A stretch of 64,000 nucleotides of DNA, from assembly GCA_933207985.1 (NCBI GenBank), contig OW240924.1, positions 66,025,576 through 66,089,575 of the forward strand. The letters are read 5' to 3'. This document shows, one piece after another, positions 24,926-35,419 of this stretch. The notes beneath the pieces were generated by a model, which worked only from the letters and a program-made list of their open reading frames with translations, did no database searches and had not been told where the DNA came from. The translations under genes and the position numbers were made by a program. Position 1 is the stretch's first letter. The number at the start of each line of letters is the position of its first letter. The DNA comes from Pelobates cultripes (taxonomy: Eukaryota; Chordata; Amphibia; Anura; Pelobatidae).

Positions 24926-25089
24926 GGTTTGTTTTCTAGTTACTATTCAGCTCACATGAATACTGCCGCGATCTGTTCATTTTTTTTTTTCTTTCCCGCG
25001 CGCCTCACAGAATAGCGCGGGAAAGGGAAAAAAAATGAACAGATCGCGGCAGTATTCATGTGAGCTGAATAGTAACTAGAAAACAAACC
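24926..25089. repeat. Long near-perfect hairpin in the DIRS leader
   Basis: The left arm (24926-25001, starting GGTTTGTTTTCTAGTTACTA) and right arm (25015-25089) are complementary over about 75 bases. Only the T/C run near the loop differs. The loop is about 13 bases. It lies between the left terminal repeat and the gag start, and is not a part of the standard DIRS layout that I know of. Confidence 0.95.
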
Positions 25090-25370
25090 AAACCAAACTA
25101 AAGTGCCGGTGGCCATCTTGGTGTGTGGCAGTTTATCTCGTCGACGGAGCTTGTTCTGCCTGTCTTGTTTTTTGTTTTTTTGTTCCAAGGTAGGTTCCAT
25201 AATTTCATTATTATTTTTGTTTATATCTTATTTTAATTAATGCATTTATTCTGAGTACCTCTCTTTCTGTTTGCCCAACTGACAGGTTCAGACAACTTGG
25301 TTGATAGAGTGTTTTCTCCTGCAATATCTTTTGCGTTCATTATTAAATCCAAACAATAAATCTGCCACAA

Positions 25371-25594
25371 GGGTGACCCCCTTGTTTATAACAGGTGACC
25401 CCTGTTTTTTGCTACAGCGGTAAATTGTTTTCCGCTTGTTTGCTTATGAGTACTATTATTGGTATTATTTTTAGATATACTGTGGGTGACCCCCACTTAT
25501 TACTGCATTTAGGGTAACCCACATTTGCCCACTTGGGTGACCCCCAAGCTTGACTTCAAAGGGTGACCCCCAGTTATTATCCCAGGGTGACCCT
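25371..25594. promoter_or_regulatory. Cluster of seven GGGTGACCC-type palindromic motifs
   Basis: GGGTGACCC or a close variant occurs at 25371, 25393, 25484, 25512 (GGGTAACCC), 25535, 25561 and 25585, just ahead of and into the region of the gag start. Each copy contains a GGGTCA half-site on the complementary strand, resembling a nuclear receptor half-site. They could be promoter elements of the retrotransposon or packaging/structural signals. The function is unknown. Confidence 0.5.
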
Positions 25595-25651
25595 CTGTTG
25601 TATCACCAATTTTACTTTTCAATTGTTAATTAGTTTCATCACTTCAGCCAA

Positions 25652-25906
25652 ATGTCTGAACAACCAGACTTTGGGGTTTCTGCTAAGCTCAAATCTTGGC
25701 TCTTCTCAGCAATGGCGGAATCGATGCCCAAGGCTATTGCAGCTTATCATGAACAAGCTAAACCTGTTTCCAGACCACATGTTGCTCGGAATATTTCCAA
25801 TTCAGAAGAGTCTCATAATGATTCTGATCATGAAGGGGCTCCGCACAAGTGTCCCTGGAAAGGCAACAGTGCCTCAGTCGGTAAAGGCAAGGCACCAGCC
25901 AAATAA
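25652..25906 (+). pseudogene. DIRS gag-like ORF1, truncated
   Basis: The frame starts MSEQPDFGVSAKLKSWL and runs 84 codons before a stop. It is rich in charged residues and histidine/serine, as in vertebrate DIRS ORF1 proteins. Full-length ORF1 proteins are several hundred residues. Basic residues continue out of frame to about 26030 (SGRAGRHRGRATGRF), which suggests a frameshift or nonsense mutation rather than a natural end. The role would be RNA packaging in a cytoplasmic particle. The start was chosen as the first ATG after the GGGTGACCC cluster. Confidence 0.6.
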
Positions 25907-26198
25907 AGCTCAAACCTCTCTCCGCAGAGTGTTTCACTTAAATTAAATCATTTTTCTGGCAGAGCCGGTCGCCATAGAGGCCGAGCTACCGGCAGATTTG
26001 CCTTCACAGGCTACAGGCCTCACCCAGCTGAGCCTTGGAACTCAGTTTATACCCGTCCCTATCAAAGACAACTGTTCACCAATAGAGGATCAATCAGAGG
26101 ATGTGTGTCTGCTTCTCTCCGGGGTCGCTTTGCTCAAGGTAATGCACCTACGTTATTCTCTAATACATATTGCAGTGGTCTAACCATTTTTTTCCACA

Positions 26199-26916
26199 GT
26201 GGTCTCTGCTCACTCAAGATCTTTGGATCCTTCAGACGGTTTCATGTTTTCTGATAGACTTCACCACCGACCCCATACAATAGTTCCCTCTTTCCCCTCT
26301 AAGGATGTCTCAGTCGGACATGCCGTACTCCATGCAGAACTCTGCAAGCTCAAAGACAACTGTGCAATCGAACCCTCACCATCCCCTTCCAGGTTTGTCA
26401 GCAGCATCTTTCTAATTCAGAAGAAGTCAAACAACTTTCACCCGATCATCAACTTGAGAGATTTGAATCAATTTACAGTGTATCGACATTTCAAAATGGA
26501 AGGCATACCTCTGCTTCGAGACCTGCTTTGCGAGGGAGATTGGTTCTCCCGTTTCGATCTCAGGGGCCTCTCACCGTCCCTTCCTCCAATTCATATGGCA
26601 ACAAGAGCATTGGCAGTTCACTTGCCTCTCTTTTGGTATCTTGTCCGCCCCTTGGTGCTTCACCAAGTTAATGAAACCAGTTATGGCCCTTCTCCGGTCC
26701 CAAGGTATCAGGTCCATCGTCTACTTAGACGACATACTAATCATGGCGCAGAACCTCCATACTCTTCAGAAACATACAGATATGACCAAATGTCTCCTAC
26801 AAAACCTCAGCATTGTAATCAATTTCGGAAAATCCACACTAGTACCATCCCAGTCCGTCCTCTTCCTGGGTTTTCATATCGACTCTGTTCTGTTGATCCT
26901 TCAACTCCCGATGTGA
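26199..26916 (+). pseudogene. DIRS reverse transcriptase, frameshifted
   Basis: The first frame (to about 26565) reads LIQKKSNNFHPIINLRDLNQ and then GDWFSRFDL, the fingers and motif A region. A shift follows and the second frame reads PFLQFIWQQEHWQFTCLSFG, SAPWCFTKLMKP and YLDDILIMA, where YLDD is the catalytic motif C. The residues expected directly after FDL (usually DAYL) are missing, so the first catalytic region is damaged. A stop at 26914-26916 interrupts the thumb, and more stops follow. The domain order and the hydrophobic SAPWCF signature match DIRS and Ngaro elements. Confidence 0.8.
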
Positions 26917-27055
26917 AAGATAAAAGCCATCAAAAGGAACATTCAGAGACTATTGTCCTCCCATCATCTTCTCCTTCGCGATTTAGCGTGAATAATAGGA
27001 TTCCTGTCCGCATTCTTTCAGGCTATTTTCCCCCGATCCCTTACATTACAGGGCA

Positions 27056-27846
27056 ATGCAACATCTCAAGAAGTGGTATCTTCGCAGATCCTGGTCTTAC
27101 GACCAACCTGTTTTCCTTACAGACGAGGTCCATCTGAAATTGGTAGCTCCAAAACATATAAGCCTGGAATGGGAAAGCTATATTCGGATGCCAACCGATT
27201 TTGTCCTAGAGTCCAAAGTCAGCCTCCTAGGGTGGGGAGCTACTTGCTACGGCCTTTTTACGGGAGGACTCTGGACCCAGTCAGAATGCTTGATGCACAT
27301 CAATTGCCTCGAGCTGATGGCGGGCGCCTTTGCGATTCGCAGTTTCGCCAAGGATGCTTACAACTGCTCTTTGATTCTCAGAATGGACAACATTTCCGCT
27401 GTCCGTTATGTCAATTGTCTTGGAGGCTCTTGATCGAAGCTCCTGTCAGACCTTACGAAGTAACTCTACCAATTCTGTCTAGGGAGGAATCTCTATCTCT
27501 TTGAGCAGAATATCTGCCCGGGCTGGACAACCACGTGGCAGACTGGTTCTCCCATTACTGAAGGGGTGGCCAGCATTTGGCACCTAGACCCGGGTGTCTT
27601 CCATCATCTGCATCGGCTTCACTGGCCCATCACGTTGCATCTGTTTGCCTCCAGACTAAACCATCAGATGGACACCTTCTTCAGTTGGCTCCCGTACCCA
27701 ATGTCTCAAGCCGTCGACGCCTTCCTGCAACCTTGGGAGCTTATGCGTTTCCACCGTTTTCATTGATTCCTCACACTCTCCATCGCCTCAGGGTTCTGGG
27801 AATCACGGTCTTGTTAATAACTCCTCTCTGGAGAGCTTAACCTTGG
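27056..27846 (+). pseudogene. DIRS RNase H domain and linker, frameshifted
   Basis: One frame (to 27433) contains SLLGWGATC, HINCLELMAGAFAIRSF and LRMDNISAVRYVN. The acidic Glu and the second Asp of the RNase H triad are visible. The first Asp, expected just before the SLLGWGA core, is not seen. A further frame (27566-27840) carries WHLDPGVFHHLHRLHWP and DTFFSWLPYP, the conserved DIRS linker after RNase H, and then IPHTLHRLRVLGITVLLITP. Two frameshifts separate these parts. The sequence continues to a LLPLAPDLLQDPSGAFHPLTE-like end at about 27950 and stops at the internal complementary region. Confidence 0.75.
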
Positions 27847-27953
27847 TATCCCAATCTCTTTGAAATGTCCACAGATTACCCTCTGCTTCTGCCTCTGGCT
27901 CCGGATCTCCTCCAAGATCCCTCCGGAGCTTTCCACCCTCTCACCGAAGTATT

Positions 27954-27999
27954 ATTCTAGCGTCAGTGACCAAATAATCTAAATTTTATTAAAGACAGG
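27954..27999. repeat. DIRS internal complementary region
   Basis: ATTCTAGCGTCAGTGACCAA followed by ATAATCTAAATTTTATTAAAG is the reverse complement of 29498-29543, with two mismatches. In DIRS elements this internal block pairs with the termini to circularise the cDNA. It directly follows the RNase H linker here. Confidence 0.85.
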
Positions 28000-28159
28000 A
28001 GGCAAATATATTCCCACCCTATGTCTTCCCGGACATCTTTTACGTATCACCCACCCTTGTTTTCATCCATGAAGGGATACTCAGGTAAGGTATTTGAGGG
28101 CTTTATGTGCCTCGTTCTTTTCGTATTCAGGTAATGTATTCAAGAGTTTTGTCTACCTC

Positions 28160-29100
28160 ATTCTTACATAGTTACATAGTTACATAGCTGAAAAGAGACT
28201 TGCGTCCATCAAGTTCAGCCTACCTCACATTTGTTTTTTGCTGTTGATCCAAAAGAAGGCAAAAAAACCCAGTTTGAAGCACAATTTTGCAACAAGCTAG
28301 GAAAAAAATTCCTTCTTGACCCCAGAATGGCAGTCAGATTTATCCTTGGATCAAGCAGTTATTACCCTACATTGAAAGATTATATCCTTGAATATTCTGT
28401 TCTTGCAAGTATGCATCTAGTAGCCGTTTGAACATCTGTATGGACTCTGATAAAGCCACTTCTTCAGGCAGAGAATTCCACATCCTGATTGTTCTTACAG
28501 TAAAAAAACCTTTCCTTTGCCTTAGGCGAAATCTTCTTTCTTCCAGTCTAAACGCATGGCCTCGTGTCCTATGTAAAGTCCGGTTTGTGAATAGATTTCC
28601 ACACAATGGTTTGTATTGGCCCCGAATATATTTGTATAATGTTATCATATCCCCTCTCAGGCGACGTTTTTCTAAACTAAATAGGTTTAAATTTGTTAAC
28701 CTTTCTTCATAGCTGATATGTTCCATTCCTTTTATTAATTTTGTAGCCAGCCTCTGCACTTTTTCTAGTGCCATAATATCCTTCTTTAGAACAGGTGCCC
28801 AAAATTGCACAGCATATTCAATATGGGGTCTTACCAGTGATTTATAAAGATGCAAAATGATATTCTCATCCAGAAAATGAATGCCCTTTTTCATGCATGA
28901 CAATGGCCACTGCTGATTGACATTGCACATTGTTGCATAATTTGTTGTTTATAACAATTCCCAAGTCCTTTTCGTGTGTTGTTATCCCTAATTCGCTTCC
29001 ATTAAGGGTATACGTTGCGGGTTTCAGTTTCCTTGTGTTACTTTTACACTAACGAGTTTATTCATTAGATTGTATTTATACACCTATATATACATAGATA
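28160..29100 (-). mobile_element. Rex1/CR1-group LINE inserted in the DIRS element
   Basis: The minus-strand frame at 28367-28930 encodes the carboxy-terminal RT region. It includes HLYKSLVRPHIEYAVQFWAP, ALEKVQRLATKLIKGM, FSLEKRRLRGDMITLYKYI, TRGHAFRLEERRF and IRMWNSLPEEV. Upstream pieces up to about 29043 read LNGSELGITTHEKDLGIVI after a frameshift. The 3' UTR ends in TATGTAACTATGTAACTATG at 28160-28186, typical of Rex1-type tails. The 5' end is truncated and its exact limit is uncertain. A second copy of the family lies at 35170-35410. Confidence 0.8.
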
Positions 29101-29348
29101 TCTATGTAGCATATCAAGTTGTTGTTGTAAGTTTCGTTTAGTGCTAGGAGTTTGTAACTTTGACAATCTAGCAGTCACCCCATACTTTCACGAATGTTCT
29201 TCTCTTCCTAGTGAAACTATCCTCGTGCTCTTCGCGACAATCTTGATTTGTGGATCTACTGGTTCGACTACCTTTTGTTTACATGGTTGACTACGGTTCT
29301 TTGAAGAATATTCGTTTCTAGTTTACACGCTTGACATCACATTCCGGC

Positions 29349-29543
29349 TGCATCAAAAAAGAGGAGTTGGGAGGTGTCTCACAGCCATATATTACTGACT
29401 AGATGTATTCTGATTGGTTGTTTTTTGTTCAAACTGTTTAACTGTTTCTTTGCTGCTGGGAGGATTCCGTAAAGGAAGTAAAGCAAATATGAAGCCGTCT
29501 GTCTTTAATAAAATGTAGATTATTTGGTCACTGACGCTAGAAT
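29349..29543 (+). repeat. DIRS right inverted terminal repeat with extension
   Basis: 29349-29514 is inverted relative to 24608-24773. The remaining 29515-29543 (GTAGATTATTTGGTCACTGACGC) is absent from the left end but present, inverted, in the internal complementary region. This unequal right extension is the arrangement known from DIRS-1. Confidence 0.85.
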
Positions 29544-29544
29544 A

Positions 29545-30698
29545 ATCACTAATTTTAGCAACTCAATGGACACGCTAGATAAATAGCACGTTAAAATATG
29601 TCAATAATGTAAATAGAAATGGGATCACAGGAACTGCATGTAGTTATTAAAGGAGTGTGTGCGTCAATGAGGTTGAATATTTACATGTATAAAACATGCA
29701 ACACGTGTGTGACACAAATAGAACTTTACTAACAAAATACAAAATGAATGCTCAATGAATGAATGTCAGTTGACACTTGGTAAATTTGGCCAATTCTCAA
29801 TCGGTATAAAAACACACATAAGGAAAAAGGCAGACTTTCCAAAAAACAAGATACAAATAATAAAGAAATATAGTAACATAAGAAAAAATAGTTTCTCTCT
29901 TGTCGGTTATATAATAAAAAAAAAAAAAAAAAAAGTTAACAGGTTTGTTTTCTTATTTTTTTTATGCTGTGAATTGACATGAATTCTAAGTGAATTTGAA
30001 TTTTTAGGCCACAATAGTCAGATTGGAAAAATAGATCATCAGTAATGTTTTTAGCTCTGCTAATTTATCCTAAATTTGAAATTCGGTTTGAATTTCTGGG
30101 AGTTGGTATTCCATTCCAATGAATAAGCCTGATAGTTGGGATACATGGTTTTCAAAGGTTTTTATATAAAAATGCCAATCATTACTGCAAACAAGAAAAT
30201 ATCACTTTAACCACAGCTCTGAGTATCACAGCCTTCCACTGATTTCACACGTAGTCGCTGACAGAAATCCACAAGACTTCAACTTCGGAGGTCAAGTACT
30301 CATGAGTTATTGGAGGTTTATGAACTGTATCACTTTCACGGGCAGGAACGCAGCTTTACAAATATTAACTAAAATAGCCACATTGAAAAAAACATTTAAT
30401 CTCACCAAAATTTGAGATTGGTTCTTTCTCCTTGTGTTACGATTTTTGCAGTCTATTGGTAACCCACATCAGTGTTTTTGTTTTTAAACATATTCCTAAG
30501 TAAACAGGAAAACCAAAATATGTCTACTTTTGTAACAGACTACTGGGAGTATAAATGCTATGAGTGAATTTTTTATATAGGGGTATATAGGGTTTTTTTA
30601 TAGTATATAGGGGTATATAGTATATAGGGATTTTAGTTGTATATGGAGTAGTAGTAGTGGCAGTTTTGTATTAACAATTTATGCAATATAACTAGATT
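29545..30698. other. No recognised gene; A-tract and short TATAGG repeats
   Basis: Contains an A-tract at 29914-29933 and a short array of GTATATAGG units at 30580-30640. The longest frame is 75 codons and spans the A-tract. Nothing else is supported. Confidence 0.5.
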
Positions 30699-31000
30699 GC
30701 ACAAGTGTTATAGTTGCATAACAACAACAACAATGAGAGCAAAGTTATCGGAGTAACTAAGTAACAAAAACCTTCAATATTTGAATAGAAAATTAAAGTG
30801 GATATTTTGTGAAAGAACACATCAAATATAAGGGTCATTTGGTACTGAAGAGCGTAACGAATCAAGAACACAGTGAATATTTTGTGCATGTCATTAAAAT
30901 CTCTCCTTCAGCTAGAATACGGTTGAAGATCAAATTGTAGAATTAAATCAATTATGCGTAATGAAAGTAATACCGAGTTAGAAAACAATTCGTATAGACC
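30699..31000 (+). repeat. Dispersed 300-bp repeat, copy 2
   Basis: Same orientation and same limits as the copy at 22108-22411, 8.6 kb upstream. It differs by scattered substitutions and small indels. The two copies lie on either side of the DIRS element, but no mechanism links them. Confidence 0.8.
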
Positions 31001-31333
31001 ATATAGGAGAAAGAACAATTTTTTTTAAAGCTTATATAATCATCTATGTAACAATTTTTTTTGTAAATCTTTATATTTGCAGTACATTGTGTAAAAACAC
31101 AATAGCCAGGAAATGACATATCAGCGATTTTAAATACATATCGAGCATTAAAAGAAGTAGGAGGTGTACTGTATACTGCACTTTTTATACTAAAACACAG
31201 ATACAAGATCTATACCCTAGGCACACATTAGGCGTAAGCAATAATTTATGAATCACTAAGTGAAAAAATTTCCTATATGACCCTAAGAGCGGGACGCTAT
31301 GTATATTCAATGAAGATCAGTGTTAGGGACTTG

Positions 31334-33428
31334 TTAGCAGGACACTCCACTGCCCAATTACAAAATAAATGAAAATCACTGTTTAGTAGATATACCCCAA
31401 ATGAAAACTTGCATGCATTAAATGATGTATTTTTTTTTTTCATTGGGGATATGTCTAAAAACAGCTTGCAATGCAGTTTTCTGGTCTGCTGCCTTTGCAA
31501 GCCCTCCCCTTCTCACCCCACCAGACTTTCTGTAGCTGTCCAATCACAAACTTCCTCATACAGCTCAATGAGAAGTCTTTGTAACTCAGGAGCTCTGGAC
31601 AATTGGAGTCAGCTGCATTGAGCTAAGGAAACCAGGAAGTAACATTACCTGTTGTCTGCTTTCAAGCCAAGGGGCTATAACTAGGTTATTTTATAAAATT
31701 GTCAATTTCTTTGAAATTGAAGACGATTAATCGTGCCAAACACACCACCATTCGTGGGGTAACACCGAGGGAAATATAATGATACCACTCAAGCAAGGCT
31801 ATGAGCAAAACCGACTTGGAACAGGTCTGAGGCCTACAAGCATGGCGGGCGCGGGAAGGACGGCTGCTTTCCCGACGCTGCAAAGAGCTGAAGCTGCATA
31901 CCTAGGTCCTCGTCCGTCCCCCCGGACCGGTGGGGGTTATCCCGGTCCACCGTCATGCACTCACCACTCATCTCCACGGCGCTTCAGAGAGGGGTAGAGG
32001 GCCAGGGCCCACAAGGCCAAAGCAAGGTGGACGCCGGCCCCGCAGCCATCCAAGAGCAACAGAACACCAGCGACTGGGCTACGGCTTTTGAGGCACGGTT
32101 TGACGCCGTCTGCAGGCGCTTTTGGAGGCGACTGGAAAATTACAACCAGTCCCCTGCACTGACACCGGCCAAATAAAACTTTGGACTCTGGCACCCTCAC
32201 ACACCCAGCTGGACCACCCAGATGCTCTTCCTCCAACACGACAGCGGGAGAAGCACGAGACCAAGCATCTATACAGCATTGACTCACCGTCTGGTCCGCC
32301 AAAAGCTCGCTCCACAGGGAAAGCCGCAAACAGGCACAGCCGAAGGGAACCCCAAGCAGCATGGCAGAGAACAACACAGCAGCTGACATGCCGGGGCCAT
32401 GCAGCAACCCCAAAGGTGTGCCCGAGCCTACCCCAACAATGCACGATGACTCTGCAGAGACAATCGAGACCAGAGCAGACAATACTCAAATGAATACCCG
32501 AGAGACCCCAAGCACAGAGGGCAACCACGGAGGCTGACACGCTTCCAACCTCAAGCCCTCATCAACCGAGGCCGACCCAGAGGTCACATCACCCGCCAAA
32601 CCGACGAACAGCAAGTCCCCATCGATGAGCAGAAACATCCATGGCCTACCGGGCGGCCCTCAATATCCCCACAGGGAAGAGAAGACACCTCAGAGAAGGC
32701 AACCACAACAGGTTAGCAATTGCTCAAGCCTAGGTCTGGTTGGAGACTTTAACCCGGCACTGTATGGTCACTTACCAAGCGGTCGATAAGACTTATTCAA
32801 TTACGTGGCCCATGTATGGAGTCGGCTGATCCTGGACTAGACCTGCTACTGCCACATGAGGCACCGCAGAACCCTCGGACAGGACGAACACTGATAATAT
32901 AAGCTGTTGCTGCTCGTTTTGTTTTGAAATACTACACTTACACACTTTGCACACATGTTTCCTACCTAAGGGCACTCCTTGCACCCCACATGACACCTGA
33001 TACCTGCAAGATGAACACTACTCTCTCACTCACACTCTCCTCCACCCATCACTCTGAGCCAGCTACAAGTGCACGCTACAATCACTTTAGATAAGCATGG
33101 TCTAGAATCCCACACACCTGTAGGACGGGCTCTGTATATGAGAAGCATAGTACCACTTGTTGAGAATTAAAGCATACCTGAACGTAACATGTTGTTAATC
33201 GTAGACTAATATCTTTAAAAATAATGTGCATGTTTACTGTTTTACCCCAAATGTGAAGCTTAAAATGCTGCTAGAGGACTGCCGTTGGGGTACCTCGAGC
33301 TGAATTATATTGGTATTGTGCACTGCAAAAATAAAAAATAAAAAATAAATAAAAAAGAGGACATACTCTTTTCATATAAAGCTTTGCAGCAAGCTAAAGT
33401 TGTTTATGTGTCCGGAGTGACCCTTTAA
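31334..33428. mobile_element. T2-like MITE split by a retroposed insert
   Basis: The left half (31334-31720) begins GCAGGACACTCCACTGCCCA and contains CAGCTCAATGAGAAGTCTTT and AAACCAGGAAGTAAC. These match the copies at 39868-40935 (inverted) and 41300-41671. The right half (33351-33428) begins AAAAAAGAGGACATACTCTT and ends GGAGTGACCCTTTAA. Between them lies a 1.6-kb GC-rich insert absent from the other copies. Confidence 0.65.
31720..33350 (+). mobile_element. Retroposed GC-rich element with A-rich tail (L1-like?)
   Basis: The insert starts GC-rich (31840-32700) with short frames such as ATAFEARFDAVCRRFWRRLE-type residues near 32070-32170. It ends in an AAAAATAAAAAATAAAAAATA tail at 33327-33350. 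A tail on the plus strand implies retroposition in that orientation. The 3' part lacks obvious coding sequence. It may be a non-autonomous relative of an L1-like LINE. I cannot name the family. The several long overlapping frames on both strands reflect high GC rather than genes. Confidence 0.45.
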
Positions 33429-33429
33429 T

Positions 33430-34203
33430 CGACCGTTTGGTTTTAAATTACTTAACATGCTTATCAAAGGACAATATCAGGATACAAAGCCTTGAGGAAC
33501 ATCTGAGTGATCATGCCAGGAGGTTATGAAACTATAAAAAGAAGAAACAATATTGGATTTGGCATTACCTGAAATGTATAACAAATGACTTTGGAGAATT
33601 TGTTACCCCTAACCAAGGGTACGTAATATAATTTAACGTTATATAACTAATAATTTATGTGATCTAATTTGCTCTCTCAATTGATTTCACAAACGATGCA
33701 CTTATCTAGAAAAGTAATGTAGCCACTCCTTCTTGCTTTCTCGCGTGGTAATTAATATCTTGTGGGTGTTCATTTATTTGTAATTAAAATATTAAAATAT
33801 TATTGCTGCCGCAGCATGCTTGAAGTTAAATGAAGATACTCCCAATAACCAAATATATTTTATTATAAAGTTATCTTGTTATTTTCTTATTCAGTCGTCA
33901 GCAGATTTTTAATTGGCTGGGTAATGGTATTATATTCAACTAAAGCCGGACAACTAAATCAAAACAAGATTCTTTAGCTAATGTACAGCACAAATTGTGA
34001 ATAATTCGGTACAACTGCTGTTCTCATTGATTTTACTAATATATGTTTCCCCTAAGTTAAGATAGGTATCTGAAGTTGTCAAACTTGCTAGTGTGTTTGG
34101 AGAAACTAATGTTTACTGTGGAACCAACTGGAGCGCCTGTCATTGTCACAATTAGAGAAATTGGGTTATTTTGGGGGAAGGAGGGATGTGTGATCCCTTA
34201 GAA
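33430..34203. other. No recognised feature
   Basis: AT-rich sequence with no open frame of note and no repeat signature apart from short AT-rich runs. Confidence 0.5.
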
Positions 34204-34340
34204 CAGGCTTCCCCAAACTCCGGCCCTCCAGATGTTGCTGAACTACAACTCCCATGATTCTCAACCTAGCTATCTCATTCATAGAATCATGGGAGTTGTA
34301 GTTCAGCAACATCTGGAGGGCCGGAGTTTGGGGAAGCCTG
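34204..34340. mobile_element. Palindromic hAT MITE with 8-bp target duplication
   Basis: CAGGCTTCCCCAAACTCCGG at 34204 is mirrored by its complement ending at 34340. The arms remain complementary for about 60 bases each, including CTGAACTACAACTCCCATGA. The flanks CCTTAGAA (34196-34203) and GCTTAGAA (34341-34348) form an 8-bp duplication with one mismatch, as hAT elements make. Sequences like this are widespread in reptile and frog genomes. Confidence 0.9.
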
Positions 34341-34348
34341 GCTTAGAA

Positions 34349-35165
34349 TCTCATAGTACAACAGAGTTTTATTCCAAATTCTTGCATGTGAATCATAAGT
34401 TATGCGCAAGGCAGTCTGGTTTTCACACCTGTTATAGATGTACTTAGCCGTAAATCAAATTTATAATCCCTACAGTTTGCCATAAACATCAATAGTATTC
34501 TCAATATTTTAGAGTATTGCTCTTCTCTCATGCTTTTTCAAGTTCACCTTAAATGTCTCAATGGTACGGCAAGATGCAGTATAGCAGACTAAAAGTCTGT
34601 GTGCTGCTTAAACCCATTAATAGAAAGTGTGTACTTTCCTTTAGTTGCAGAAATAAGATAAAGCAGTACCATATACAGCCACTAGATGGCACTTTAAATT
34701 GCTGGACCACAAACCTGCATAGCTTTGCCAAAAGTCAAACAAGGGCACTGATGGGTTACATCAATCAATGAAGTGTAGCAAGTAAGATGGGGAACACACA
34801 CAGTTTAAGAAGAAAAAATGCTCAATGCTTCTGTATGACAAGGGGGAACAAAGGGAGGCGCTACGCATATTCTAAAACTACTGCATTAAAAGTAAACCAT
34901 TTTTTAATTACTGTATGCATTTTCTATACAGATAATGAGTTTTTAGCAAAATCTAGAAAACAGTGAGTTTAGTACAAGTAAGTATATTTGATTGCAATAT
35001 ATTTTTTAATTTAAAGAAATCGATACAAAAACGTGCTTTAACTTTTCGCAAACATTCTCTCTACACTAATCTTCAAACCCATTCTCTCTCCCGTCAGTTA
35101 CTTCTTCCCCTGGTATGACAGAAGATGCATTACAAAATGCATTATACAAATATATTCAGGGCCAA
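34349..35165. other. No recognised feature
   Basis: No open frame over 72 codons. A CAGCCACTAGATGGCACT segment at 34677 resembles fragments of T2 MITE hairpins, but no boundaries are visible. Confidence 0.45.
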
Positions 35166-35169
35166 TACA

Positions 35170-35410
35170 AAACCATTGTTTGGAAAGCTATTAATCAACA
35201 GGACTATACATAGGACAGGAGGTCACCCATTTAGACTGGAAGAAATGAAATTTAATCTAAGGCAAAGGAAAGGATTTTTTTTACTGAAAGAACAATAAGG
35301 ATGTAAAATTCTATGCCTGAAGATGTGGTTTTATCAGAGTCAGTACAGATGTTCAAACAGCAACTGGATGAATACTTGCAAAAATATAATATTCAGGGAT
35401 AGTAATGTCC
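35170..35410 (+). mobile_element. Rex1/CR1-group LINE 3' fragment
   Basis: The translation, broken by stops, gives FFTERTIRM, NSMPEDVVLSESVQMFKQQL and EYLQKYNIQG. These match the carboxy terminus of the LINE at 28160-29100 residue for residue in many positions. Only the last 80 or so codons remain and the frame has several stops. Confidence 0.75.
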
Positions 35411-35419
35411 CCTAGATGT

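Larger units (their letters stand above)
24608..29543 (+). mobile_element. DIRS-type tyrosine-recombinase retrotransposon, degenerate
   Basis: The element carries the DIRS hallmarks in order: inverted terminal repeats (24608-24773 and 29349-29514), a gag-like ORF, reverse transcriptase, RNase H and an internal complementary region (27954-27999) that pairs with the right terminus. DIRS elements replicate through RNA and a circular intermediate, and integrate with a tyrosine recombinase rather than a DDE integrase. No recombinase or methyltransferase sequence is visible between RNase H and the internal complementary region. At least three frameshifts or deletions break pol. A LINE of the CR1/Rex1 group sits at about 28160-29100. 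The copy cannot be autonomous. Confidence 0.85.

Noticed and set aside
25371..25594. CRISPR-like array of GGGTGACCC repeats
   Set aside because: Motifs are only 9-10 bases with irregular spacing, in vertebrate DNA within a retrotransposon leader; not a CRISPR.
31961..32540. Long frames of 173 and 153 codons on the minus strand
   Set aside because: The segment is GC-rich and poor in stops on both strands, lies inside a retroposed insert, and shows no domain or start context.
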